From Siphonodentalium dalli (taxonomy: Eukaryota; Mollusca; Scaphopoda; Gadilida; Siphonodentaliidae), in contig CP136066.1 of assembly GCA_032622095.1 (NCBI GenBank), positions 115,465,319 through 115,529,318 on the forward strand: DNA of 64,000 nt, in the 5' to 3' direction. The position numbers and the translations under genes were made by a program. Under the pieces are notes generated by a model. It made no database searches. It was not told the DNA's origin and saw only the letters and a program-made list of their open reading frames with translations. Below, piece after piece: positions 33,243 through 45,734 of the stretch. Position 1 is the stretch's first letter; the number at the start of each line of letters is the position of its first letter.

Positions 33243-34088
33243 GTAAATATGTTTCAAAAGATTTCGTAAGCACGATATTAGGATATCTTGTTGATAATTT
33301 CACAATATTTTATTAATTCTTGGGATATATTATTATTATGACAAATATACAACCTATTATATACCTGATAATAGTTTTTAAGAATCACGCTATTTTTTCT
33401 TTGTTAGTCGTTTGTCAGTTTAATATGTGTGGTTTGTTGATTAATCCCATTATTGTGAGCGCAATAAGAGTGTGTCGAAACGTTCAAGGTTTACTATACA
33501 TATATGTAGCACTATGTGTCGATATGTTCAAGGTTTACTGTACATATATGTAGCACTATGTCAGTACTGTATTAATTTTCACTGAGAAAGACAACAATGG
33601 CAGCTTATTGTAAAGATATAATAGATTCAGTTTTTGTAGGAATGGACTTCATATACTATTTTCTCAGCTCATTATCAATGGCAGTCAATAGCAGAGGGAA
33701 CTAGTTCCTGTCTTACATCAATGTGTGTTCCTCCATTGGAATATACCAAAAAATTTATGACCGTGTGATTGATTCTATCAGGTTGTGATAAAATCAGTAT
33801 ATCATCAGGATATAAATATACAAATGTATCTGTGTGATTTTATTAACACATTTATATTTTAGAATCTTACACATGTGACCATTTTGGTCATATGGTTTCA
33901 CATCATTTCAGCTACCTTACCTAACTAATATTTGATTCTTAAAATATCTAATTCCTCGCATCCATCTTCTCTTTATCTTTATTAGACTACCCTAAGTTTA
34001 CAACACCCACATAATTTTCACTTGCCTTCTGGCAATAAACTCTCAATTATGTCTACCTGTTATGCTAGCTGTATTCCTTAATACCAAG
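33243..34088. other. Start of the intron after the last PLC-beta exon found
   Basis: Includes a 50-bp-scale tandem duplication at about 33476-33560 (ACTATACATATATGTAGCAC and ACTGTACATATATGTAGCAC). Nothing else recognisable. Confidence 0.5.
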
Positions 34089-34092
34089 TTAA

Positions 34093-34484
34093 CCCTTTAC
34101 CCAACAGAACTGCCCTGTGCCAATGCATTCTCTTATATATGCGAGTCGACCATAGGTCGCCTCGCATATATAAGAGAATGCATTGGCTTAACACATTAAA
34201 AATTATAAAATTGTTAAAGAATGTAAGAAAAAATGGTAAAAAGTGTTAAAAAAAGATTTTTTTTAGGCCAATGCATTCTCTTATATATGCGAGGCGACCT
34301 ATGGTCGACTCGCATATATAAGAGAATGCATTGGCACAGGGCATAACTGTAACTATCACAATGTGGTCAAGGAGCCGGTTCCAATGATATCCATATTTGT
34401 ATGGTTCTATTGAGACAGACCGAAGATATTTTAGGCTGTTGAAGCTTTATTTGGCCGGTTTTGGCCGGTTTGTTGGGTAAAGGG
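34093..34484. mobile_element. piggyBac-like MITE, copy 2 (392 bp)
   Basis: TTAA at 34089-34092 and 34485-34488. Same length and almost the same bases as copy 1 (17158-17549), including both hairpins. The 68-residue minus-strand frame over its right half recurs in copy 1 and is a repeat-borne frame, not a gene. Confidence 0.9.
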
Positions 34485-34488
34485 TTAA

Positions 34489-36981
34489 ATTGGTTTTCTT
34501 TCTCTTTTTTGTTTTCATCCTTCACATCGTTGGCTAAATTTTCTATTTGCAGAAAATAATGCGTCATCAGCAAATAATTTGCATGAAACTGTATTTATAA
34601 ACAATTTGTAGTATTGTAATATAGTTTAATAATAGTTATCCCCATTCAAACAATATGAGATATGATACCATATTATGCGCAATGATGTCTTCTTGTATAG
34701 AATATGGAAGTGGATTTAGCTGCAGCCTATATGGATTATAATTGCCATCAGATTTGAGATCTATGGACAGAAATATCATATCTCAAATTAGACCAATTTA
34801 AACACCTGAGTGTTAAAAGATCAAGGGTTAAGGCAAATCTATGTGGTATAGTATTATATGGAAGACACAGAAAAAAATTAACTGCACAAAAATGATGAAC
34901 TTTATTTAGATAAGACAAAACTTTCATTCGAAATAGCCCCCATTGCAGACATCAAAGGGATTCTTGTAAAGAGCAGTGTTTGAGGGTAGGTAATGTTATG
35001 TTACTTGATCATCCAGCTGGGGCTGTTTCCTCTTGATTACGTTCACTCACTAATAGTTGCGGTTATCTGTCAACAGAGTATCATTATTCTTCTGAGTGCC
35101 TTCATTCACCTTGCAGCTCGCTTTTGTAAATCTTAGAGAGCTCTCTCAGGAATCCTCGGGTCGTCAGTCAAAGTGATATATTTACATTCTGCACCTGATT
35201 TACTTGGAATAGTTTTCTCTGTTTAATATGAAACGCAATGAGATAGTACAGCTATAATGTCAACATTGGTTGTGCAAGATCTGACTGCACCATCTGTAGG
35301 AAGGTCAACCATAGATTCTCAGTTCTGATATGTGATCCGTGATGTGTTACCCCACACTCTTCAGTGTGCCAGTTTGCCTGGCTATTTAATTGGCTATGAA
35401 AATAATCAGCTATAGGCTCATCCTGTTCCTCCCCATTTATTGGGGGGAGCAAAGGAGTCCAAAATTCCCACAATCTAAATGCGAGAGTTTTCCCTGGAGA
35501 TTATATCCATCACTTCTTGCCTTTTAATAATATGAGCATCCTTGTCATGTGGCAATTAAAAGTCAATTTAATATTGATGCAAACTCAATGTTATGCAACC
35601 ATAAGTGGATTCATGTCCATGCTTTGATTCAAGTTACTTCCTTATTCATAATATAGTAAGAGTTTCATTCATTTCATAGTACAGTAATTGATTGTATTCC
35701 ACTGTGAATTACCTCCTCTTGTTTCCACTTGTGGGAGAGGTCAATCCTTATTCACTGATACTTCTCTTGAAGACATGGGTTTCATGTCAACAGATGTTGA
35801 TCATTACGTATTCATTAGACTCCCATAAACCAGAGTAATAACCAACATTACTCTTATTATTTAATAAAGAAACGCTCTTTAGTGAATCCAAACCTGATTT
35901 CCCTTGATGCGATGTAAAAATTCATTCTATCCTTTAACCCTTTCTTTACTGAATGGATTCTCACTCTTGGTTATAATAAAGTATTCATTGGAATGATCTA
36001 TAATTCATATGGAGGGATGTTCAAGAAATATAAGCTGACAACAGACGAAAATACCAAAACTATTCATTGGTGAGAAATGGCCTTTGTTGAACTTATTATC
36101 TGAAATTTCCTAAAGGAACTACTATCTGGCTTGCAAGGTTTTGTTCCTAAAATTATCCACCCTTTCATAATATTAAACTATCAGAATGTTAACGCGCTGT
36201 ACTTATCTCTTCACGCTTGTACAAAATACAAAGACTTTTAGTTCCGGAGTGATATATCCTAGTAAAGTGTGGTAACTACATGTATCAGAAATAGCGGGGT
36301 AGCATCACTAAATTCACCCTCTGGGGACCTCATTCTACAATGCAATGCACATCTGAATCAAGAGCATTTATCTAACAATTTGGGGATAGTACAATGATAT
36401 CATGTTCTCTGTTTATTCCACATCTTTCTGTATGATAGCTTCATTACTTTATGTAGATTTACATGATGCATAGCAGTTAAAATTGATCTTGTGCCCAATC
36501 CAGCAGTTCTGAATTTATAATGGAAATATGGGTGGCATTATTTGTGTTATCACTCTTGGCAACAAACTCAACATGAAGTTAATTTTAAGCTTGTATTTCA
36601 CTTGTGGAATTAAGACACTGAATAGATGTGCTGCCCCTTCCTCTATCATTTCATGATTCCCTGCTTGAATTCCGTGGCTGACTATTTTAGAGATTGCATT
36701 TTGACTCTAATCATGCGATCACTCATCTATTAGCTTGTAATTAACTTCTTCCTTGTGACTGGCTGCCGTAGATATAGATCTTAATTGATGGCAGACAAGT
36801 AAGTGAAGTTTGTTGGAGAGATAATTAAAGATGGGAAGACAGTCCCACTATGTGCAATCACATATGTGTCTATACAACAGCCCCTACTCTGTTTATGGTC
36901 CTGACCTTTAATAGTTATTGGGACAGATAGACCTATTACCTACCGATCAAATAGAAACATGAGCCATCTTCGAAGACATTA
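34489..36981. other. Non-coding stretch, no gene seen
   Basis: AT-rich single-copy-looking sequence. The only recognised item is a fragment at about 36293-36340 (GCATCACTAAATTCACCCTC then TGGGGACCTCATTCT) from the hairpin element family at 53048. No splice-bounded PLC-like reading frame was recognised. Confidence 0.45.
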
Positions 36982-38369
36982 ATAGTCGGGGAGCCAATAA
37001 GGTCCACCTGCACCCCCCCGATGATTACAAATAACCTTATTTTTATTGTTCCCTATGGTATCCAGATAAAGAATCCGGAATTCTCCGAAAAATAAAGGTG
37101 GCCCTACTAGGTGCTAGAGCCATTTGAATCCAAGATGGCCGCCATTTCCTCTAATTCCGACCAGCTGTATTTAATCGTTGTAATAGATCGGTTGTTAGCA
37201 AAAGACACAGACAAAATATATGCCATTTGTTGGTATGATGTCCTTCTTCAAAATGACGGCAAAAAATTTCGAAAAAAATTCAAAATGGCCGCCGAAAAAT
37301 GACGTCATCTGCACGAAAATAGGAAATTTAATTAATATTTCACCATATCTTCCATTTTTCTTTACATTAATCATTAGTAAATGGCAATGTTTTTGAGACA
37401 GTCATCAAGCGTGATATTATAGCGTCATTTTAAGACATTTGCCATTGACGAGGGTTCCGTAATAGATACAGAAAGAGGATTTGAAAAAGAGGGGTAAAAT
37501 TTTCGATTTTTTGCAAGACGATTTTGAAAGTCATTTTATCGACAAACCACACAGGCTGTTAATAGAATGTCAACAACTATGTGCTTTATTTTATTGGACG
37601 GATGTTTTACTTCAATGGGAATAAAATTGGTGTAGAAAATTTCCAAAATGGCCGCCGAAAATATGAAAAATGGTAAATATTGCCCCAGGGTGTCCTGCAA
37701 TGGCTTACAAGTTGTGGTTAATATATAAAATTGGCTAATCTGTATTATATACATTGCATACTAACATGTCTGATGCACCATGGATCATTGTTTCTATTGT
37801 CACCACTGACATCACCAGAAATATTGGATTTTTCTCTCACAAACTTGACATAAATTTCGACAAAAATTCACTTTTCAGGGTTGGACAATTGTTTTAAGTA
37901 AAATGCAACTATCATTGGTATCAAAGGTATTTATTGTATTGGTCTATCTTAAATGTGTCACACTACGGTGTTTATAGACCAAATTGCTCAAGATGGCTTC
38001 CAAAATGGCAACCAAATTTGTAAAAAGTTAATTTTTTACATATATCCCGAACATTATTCTCTGCGTTATCCGACAAGGTAGTAAATTGTGACTCACTTGG
38101 TTATTGTACGTGTTAGTTAATTAACTGACAACTACGTTCTATTATGTTTGTCCCAGTTCCGTATGGGGCATGACAAATTCATTTTAAAGTTGCAGTATGG
38201 AATTTTGCGGAGAACCTCTTTTGTGTTTCTTGCCATATTATTGAAAGGAAATGGGCAGAACTTTGAAACGGAACTGAGATGAACCATAATATGTGGCTAT
38301 TCTGGTCCATTATGATAAAACATATCAACTGGATACAGGGTGGATGCCAAGATGGTAGCCAGGGACTTA

Positions 38370-39850
38370 CTATATTATCATAGGTGAGGTGAATAGGTAT
38401 ACAGGGAGTTATTGTATGGTCAACGGTGAGATGAGTACATGTATGTATACAATTAGTGACTGTATGATCATAAATGTAATGAATAGCTATACAGGGAGTG
38501 ACTAAATGGTCATGTGTCAGGTGTATGAGTATACCCGGTGTTCCTGCTTGGTGATGTGGCGGTATGGTCATGTGTAGGTTATACGGGTATACACATGTGT
38601 TGCTATATGGTCATGGGCGAGGGGTATGTGTATATAGCGAGCGGCTATATGGGCATGGATGATGTGCATATGCATACATGGAGTGAATATACTGACATGG
38701 CTGGGGAGTATTAGTATATCTTGAGTGGCTATTCTGCAATGGTGTGACAATAGGGATACGGGGAGTGACATGGCCAAGGGTGAGGTGAATATATATACAG
38801 GGAGTTACTGTATGGGCATGAATGGTGTGAATATGTATACAAGGAGTGACTATATGGTTATGAGTGGGGTGTCCATGGTGAGATGCATAGGAATATAAGG
38901 AGTGGCTGTATGGGCATGTGTGAGGTGAATCGGTATACATGTAGTGACTGTACAGTGTATTGTTGTGTGTGACCGTATGGGCATTGCTGTGGTGTATAGA
39001 TATAACGAGCGTAGCTACATGGTCATCTGTGAGTTGTTTATGTATATATGGAGTGACTGTAATGTCGTGGTGGGATGTATATGTGTACCGTGTGTGGCTG
39101 TATTGTGACATGTGGGTGTATATGTATATTTGTGCTGTCTGTATGATCATGGATGGAGTGCGTAGATAAATAGGGAGTGATTTTATGGTTATGGGTAATG
39201 TGTATAGGTGCACCTGGTATGCCTGTACGGTCAAGATTGAAGTTATATGCATACCTGTGGCTATATAGGGAGTGCCCTTTTGGTAACGGGTGGGTCGTAT
39301 ATTGATATATGTTGTGGATGTATTATCATCGGTGGTGTATAGGGTGTAGATGAATGATCATGGATGGCGTGTATAAGTATACATTGAGTTGCTGAATTGT
39401 CATTTGCGAGGTGTATATGCAAGTATTAAACTTATGAGTGGTCGTGTGTGCGGGTATTGGTATATTTGGAAGGGCTCACCATTGATGAGGTGTATATGTA
39501 TATCTGGATTGACTCTATGGTCATGGGTATGGCGAATAGATATACATGTAGTGGCTGTATGGTCCACGGTGAGGTGAATAGGTATACAATGAGTGACTTT
39601 ATGATCGTGAATGTGGTGAATATGTATACACATAGTGACTATATGGTCAGGTGTAGGAGTATACCTGGTGTTCATGCATGGTGACTCATGGCTGTATCGT
39701 CATTTGTGGCATGTACCAGTATAACCAAATATGGCTGTATGGTCAGGTGTATGTGTATAGAGTGGGTGACTATATTGTCATTTGTGTGGTGTTTATGTAC
39801 ATATGAGGTCATGGTGGGTTGTACATGTGTAATTTGGGTGGCTATCGCTT
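38370..39850. repeat. Minisatellite of about 44 bp, left arm of palindrome 2
   Basis: Diverged units of the form TATACAGGGAGTGACT, then ATATGGTCATGGGTGAGGTG, then AATAGG. Unit starts at about 38398, 38445 and 38488 show the 43-47-bp step. About 1.48 kb here against about 0.9 kb in the right arm. Minus-strand frames rich in His and Thr (for example 38611-39252) come from the repeat and change frame with it; they are not genes. Confidence 0.8.
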
Positions 39851-39964
39851 TCCACAATAACGCAAGGATATGTTAATCAATAGAGAGGTCATATCAAAGA
39901 GTTCTCCACCATGATAGTGTTTGTGTACATGGGGGAACTTTAAACGTGAAAAGCGATAGCCACC

Positions 39965-40865
39965 CATTACCACACAGTCATTCCATATATACATAAACAC
40001 TACAGACATAACAATATAGTGACCAACTGTATAAACGTACACCTGACCCATGACCATGGATGGCCATACAGCCATGAGTCACAATGCAGTCACACCGGGT
40101 ATAATCCTAAACATGACCCATAACCATAGAGTCACTCCTTGTATACCCATTCACCTCACTATTGGCCATACGGTCATCCCATGTATACCTATTCTCCACA
40201 CACACATGGTCAAATAGACATTCAATATATACATCAACACCACAACAATGACCATAGAGTCCCCCCGGGTATACATATCCACCTCACCAATGGTCATATA
40301 GCCACTCGCTTCATACACATACCCTCACCCATGGCACCTGGTATACTCCTTCATCTGACCTATGGCCATATAGTCACACCGTGTGTACCTATTCAAAACA
40401 TTCGTACATGATCATGGTCAATCATTGTATATATATTCACCTCACCCTTGGCCATGTCACTCCCCGTATCCCTATTTGTCACACCATAGCAGAATAGCCA
40501 CTCAAGATATACTAATACTCCCCAGCCATGTCAGTATATTCACTCCATGTATGCATATGCACATCATCCATGGCCATATAGCCGCTCGCTATATACACAT
40601 ACCCCTCGCCCATGACCATATAGCAACACATGTGTATACCCGTATAACCTACACATGACCTACACATCACCAAGCAGGAACACCGGGTATACTCATACAC
40701 CTGACACATGACCATTTAGTCACTCCCTGTATAGCTATTCATTACATTTATGATCATACAGTCACTAATTGTATACATACATGTACTCATCTCACCGTTG
40801 ACCATACAATAACTCCCTGTATACCTATTCACCTCATCTATGACCATATAGTAACTCCCTGGCTA
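39965..40865. repeat. Minisatellite of about 44 bp, right arm of palindrome 2
   Basis: The same units in reverse complement (CACCTCACC, then CATGGYCATATAGTCACTCC, then CTGTATACC). The outermost 350 bp or so, from about 40430 on, match the left arm unit by unit (minus-strand frame 38568-38777 and plus-strand frame 40383-40658 share their last 60 or so residues). Nearer the loop the two arms differ in unit number and order. Confidence 0.8.
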
Positions 40866-42238
40866 CCATCTTGGCATCCCCCGTGTATCCAGTTGATATG
40901 TTTTATCATAATGGACCAGAATAGCCACATATTATGGTTCATCTCAGTTCCGTTTCAAAGTTTTGCCCATTTCGTTTCAATAATATGGCAAGAAACACAA
41001 AAGAGGTTCTCCGCAAAATTCCATACTGCAACTTTAAAATGAATTTGTCATGCCCCATACGGAACTGGGACAAACATAATAGAACGTAGTTGTCAGTTAA
41101 TTAACTAACACGTACAATAACCAAGTGAGTCACAATTTACTACCTTGTCGGATAACGCAGAGAATATGTTCGGGATATATGTAAAAAATTAACTTTTTAC
41201 AAATTTGGTTGCCATTTTGGAAGCCATCTTGAGCAATTTGGTCTATTAACACCGTAGTGTGACACATTTAAGATAGACCAATACAATAAATACCTTTGAT
41301 ACCAATGATAGTTGCATTTTACTTAAAACAATTGTCCAACCCTGAAAAGTGAATTTTTGTCGAAATTTATGTCAAGTTTGTGAGAGAAAAATCCAATATT
41401 TCTGGTGATGTCAGTGGTGACAATAGAAACAATGATCCATGGTGCATCAGACATGTTAGTATGCAATGTATATAATACAGATCAGCCAATTTTATATATT
41501 AACCACAACTTGTAAGCCATTGCAGGACACCCTGGGGCAATATTTACCATTTTTCATATTTTCGGCGGCCATTTTGGAAATTTTCTACACCAATTTCATT
41601 CCCATTGAAGTAAAACATCCGTCCAATAAAATAAAGCACATAGTTGTTGACATTCTATTAACAGCCTGTGTGGTTTGTCGATAAAATGACTATCAAAATC
41701 GTCTTGCAAAAAATCGAAAATTTTACCCCTCTTTTTCAAATCCTCTTTCTGTATCTATTACGGAACCCTCGTCAATGGCAAATGTCTTAAAATGACGCTA
41801 TAATATCACGCTTGATGACTGTCTCAAAAACATTGCCATTTACTAATGATTAATGTGAAGAAAAATGGAAGATATGGTGAAATATTAATTAAATTTCCTA
41901 TTTTCGTGCAGATGACGTCATTTTTCGGCAGCCATTTTGAATTTTTTTCGAAAATTTTTGCCGTCATTTTGAAGAAGGACATCATACCAACAAATGGCAT
42001 ATATTTTGTCTGTGTCTTTTGCTAACAACCGATCTATTACAACGATTAAATACAGCTGGTCGGAATTAGAGGAAATGGCGGCCATCTTGGATTCAAATGG
42101 CTCTAGCACCTAGTAGGGCCACCTTTATTTTTCGGAGAATTCCGGATTCTTTATCTGGATACCATAGGGAACAATAAAAATAAGGTTATTTGTAATCATC
42201 GGGGGGGTGCAGGTGGACCTTATTGGCTCCCCGACTAT

Positions 42239-44274
42239 AAAGGGCACACATTTCTGCCTGATGTGCTATATTTGCTGGTCTTTATTATATACCATCACCA
42301 ATAGCATAATTAAGTAAATAACAGAAAAATCAGTAACATTTGCAATTTCAGTCAATTGCATATTAGAGGCTCCAAAAGCAGTTATTTTAACCTCCTTTAC
42401 TGCCTACTGATGTGGTTGGTGATGTGCTATTTATTTGTTATTGTGAAATGAAATTATCATTAAAGGGATATATTGGAACAACTGTTAAATGACTGTAATT
42501 ATTATAACCCCAGTTTCAAAGAAAAATGGGGGGCTATACTGGATTGACTTCAGCCGTCCATCATCCCGACAAATGTCTCAGCCATGGGATATCAGATCTG
42601 AATAAAGTTATGGTATGGAGGTTCGTCATTGGAAGCAGTTTAAAAAAAATGGTCCAATGATATTGTTCATATTTTTCATTTCAGTGTTATCCTTCTTTGT
42701 TTATCAAGAAATAATGGTTTTCTGTCTGTCTGTGCAGATATCTCACCCATGACTTGTCTGTTCTCAATGAAATTTTGCATTGATGTAGTGTGAACACAAG
42801 TACCTTCAAAGAAAGCCCTAGCCACTGAATGACATTTGCATTTTCTGTTTTTTAACTTTTTCACTTCTAGAGTTATCGTTCTTCATTTATTTGAAATAAT
42901 GGGTTTTGTTTTTGTCGGTCTGCCATGTGTTATGGGATCTCATTTAAATTTTATATGGATGTTCACCATCACAAGGGCTTTCAATGATGTTCACATTTTC
43001 CGCTTTAGAGTTTTTATTCTTTGTTTGTCTTAAATCTGGTTCCTGTCCTGCCAATTTTTAATTTGGCACTGTTGTGGGGTGTATAATGCCAGCATCCACT
43101 GTGCAACCTCTTGTATTTTTATCCAGTCAGCAATGTCATTATAAGAGTAAATAGTGATTAAAGTTCCATCACTTATTGTGCAGAGTGAGGGCTGCACTCA
43201 TGAAAGCACAATCTGATGTCACTTCACAACTGATGTGTTCAATGTAGGCAGTAAATGTACCTTTGTGATAGATCTACTAGGATGATAGTTAATTGATGGT
43301 TCAAGGAGGATCATCCAGTGATCTTCATAGGGATTGCTCTCCCACAGTTCATTGGTTCAAATTGATTGAGTAGCTCGACTAATTAGGAAATGAATGATGG
43401 TGGTGACAAATACTGTCAACACAATCTACTCACTGGTGTATTTGCAAAGCCCACACTACACTTTAAATTGCGAGCCAGAGTTCTTTCCCCTCACTATGCT
43501 GGTCTGAACACTGCCACCACATATGCTTGTAACATATTGTGACATTAATATATTATAGATTTTTTGTCAGTTTAATACACTCTGATTCATTCTGCATTAT
43601 TCTGAGAAACTACACTGTCCACATTCAATTGGCAATTGTCTAGATCTGATCAAATTAGTCACAAAATGTTGAATACAGAAGCTCAAAATAGTATGCCCGA
43701 CAGCTCCTATATTTTTTAGTCAAAGTGTAAATAAAAATATGTTACATTCAGCTAAATCCCTTCCTACGACTTCAAATTGTAAGAAATGTTCTTTTTGGTG
43801 CACTTACGTTGATTAATTGGAAACAATTAATTTATCAGAAGTTGGACATAAAAATCATGATTATTTGTATGTTTGTTTTTTCGCCAGATTGTTTTATGGA
43901 TTTTCCTGTTTCTGAAAATAGACACTAAGTTGAGATGACAGTGTCATTCGAATTAGTGACTGGTGATTTTTATTATTTCGCAGCTTCGGTTCTGGTATTG
44001 GTTTTTTGCGCAAGCATAACTGGTTTTGGTTCGGTTTTCGGTTTTGTTTTCACTGTCAGCTCTGACATACTATCATAGGTTTATCCAGTTAGAAAAGACA
44101 CAACTTTGTATTATTTGCTCACAAAATACACAGCACGCGCTTTCAACGTTTATTACCGATATACTGGTCCGGTCCGGTATTACCGGAATGACATTGTGTA
44201 CCCAGTATGCACATATTTCCCTTATATTGGGATGACTCTTCTTATGATGGCTATTCCATTTTATTTTCATTTGA
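42239..44274. other. Non-coding stretch, no gene seen
   Basis: 42495-42640 contains a short repeat (CCCAGTTTCAAAGAAAAATG, then TACTGGATTGACTT) related to 19787-19850. 43980-44180 is rich in GGTT/CCGGT steps. No recognisable domain in any frame. Confidence 0.45.
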
Positions 44275-44278
44275 TTAA

Positions 44279-44661
44279 CCCTTTACCCAACAGAAGGACC
44301 CTGTGCCAATGCATTCTCTTATATATGCGAGTCGACCATAGGTCGCCTCGAATATATAAGAGAATGCATTGGCTTAACACATTAAAAATTATAAAATTGT
44401 TAAAGAATGTAAGAAAAAATGGTAAAAAGTGTTAAAAAAAGATTTTTTTTAGGCCAATGCATTCTCTTATATATGCGAGGCGACCTATGGTCGACTCGCA
44501 TATATAAGAGAATGCATTGGCACAGGGCATAACTGTAACTATCACAATGTGGTCAAGGAGCCGGTTCCAATGATATCCATATGTGTATGGTTCTATTGAG
44601 ACAGAACGAAGATATTTTAGGCTGTTGAAGCTTTATTTGGCCGGTTTTGGCGGGTAAAGGG
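44279..44661. mobile_element. piggyBac-like MITE, copy 3 (383 bp)
   Basis: TTAA at 44275-44278; the right flank is CTAA (44662-44665), one change. Nearly identical to copies 1 and 2 but lacks 9 bases in the GGCCGGTTTTGGCCGG stretch near the right end, leaving a shortened terminal repeat (CGGGTAAAGGG). Confidence 0.87.
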
Positions 44662-45734
44662 CTAAACCAAATACAATTTTCATACAAAATGTAAATACAA
44701 GGAATTGACATTCAAACTGAAAGTGTAATGGCAAGATAGATGACCCATTTATTTGGACTCATAGACTTTATTAGCCAATGGAAATGTTGGCACCCAAAAA
44801 TAAACTTAGTTACACGTGAGATGCATCTGTATGGTCAGTTTCCTTTCAATTAACACGTTCCATAATCTGACAAAAACAGATCGCAAATTTAAAAATATTA
44901 TTCAGTGAAATATTGCTTGCTCTCTCTATGCAAGTTCATGACATTGGATTCCGACATTCGCAGTGTAATTTTTTCTTTTCTTTTTTTCATTGGTTTATTT
45001 TGCCCTATCTTGTTAATTCAAACAAACTACATATGATGACCTTGGCATTTGATGTAGTGTTTCCAGTATTGACTGTAGGAATGCAATAACATGTGCTTAA
45101 GCGACTGGCAACTCAGTATTTCCTTGAATTTAAAATCTTATTTGGACAGTTTTCGTTTATTGAAAAGCCATGTAATGCTGCTACGGCATGTGGTGAATAA
45201 ATATATCCATCCAGGAAGTATTCATATACATATACAGTCAATATGTATATGCTAATAGCATGAGTATGTAATTGAATGAAAACGAAGCATATGGACAAAT
45301 TGGCTGTGGGATACCAATTTGTAATGCAAGACTCAATATTCCAATGTCAGTAATGAACGTCTATTTATGGGTTGCGCAACAACATATCATAAACCTATAT
45401 ATAGTGTAACGATATGCATGATTTAGCCACCGTCCTGACTACATAATAATATACTATAGAAGACATGTGACTATAACTGGTATTCAAACAGTATTGTATG
45501 AAAACAAAATTTGGTACCAGATTTTGCATGTGTACTTAAAAATTATGACATGGAGATGGATATTTTCATAACAGAAATCACGGTTCAATTGCTTCAGTTC
45601 ACTTTTTTTCGTTTACGGAATTAACTGAAAATATTTGAAAAACTGCCAGACTCTAATTCGAAGCACTGCATAGAGGGCGCTACGCCGAGTTGGACTACAT
45701 TAAAAACTATTTCATTATACACGGAAATGTATTG
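44662..45734. other. Non-coding stretch before the satellite
   Basis: AT-rich, no recognisable coding or repeat structure. Confidence 0.4.

Larger units (their letters stand above)
36982..42238. repeat. Giant palindrome 2 (5.26-kb inverted repeat with a 94-bp loop)
   Basis: Left arm starts ATAGTCGGGGAGCCAATAAG and the right arm ends with its complement at 42238. Outer arms (about 36982-38370 and 40865-42238) are nearly identical. For example, the 63-residue frames at 37111-37302 (+) and 41918-42109 (-) differ at one residue. Inner parts are a 44-bp minisatellite of unequal length. The innermost pair is GGGTGGCTATCGCTTT (39836) and its complement (to 39966), leaving a loop at about 39854-39947. 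Ends resemble those of palindrome 1. No transposase or other coding sequence recognised. Confidence 0.92.

Noticed and set aside
37111-37302. 63-residue frame, duplicated at 41918-42109 on the other strand
   Set aside because: Its conservation is explained by the palindrome arms being nearly identical; no domain and no start context.
38611-39252. 213-residue minus-strand frame rich in His, Thr and Ile
   Set aside because: It lies wholly in the 44-bp minisatellite of palindrome 2 and its sequence is the repeat read in shifting frames; no domain.
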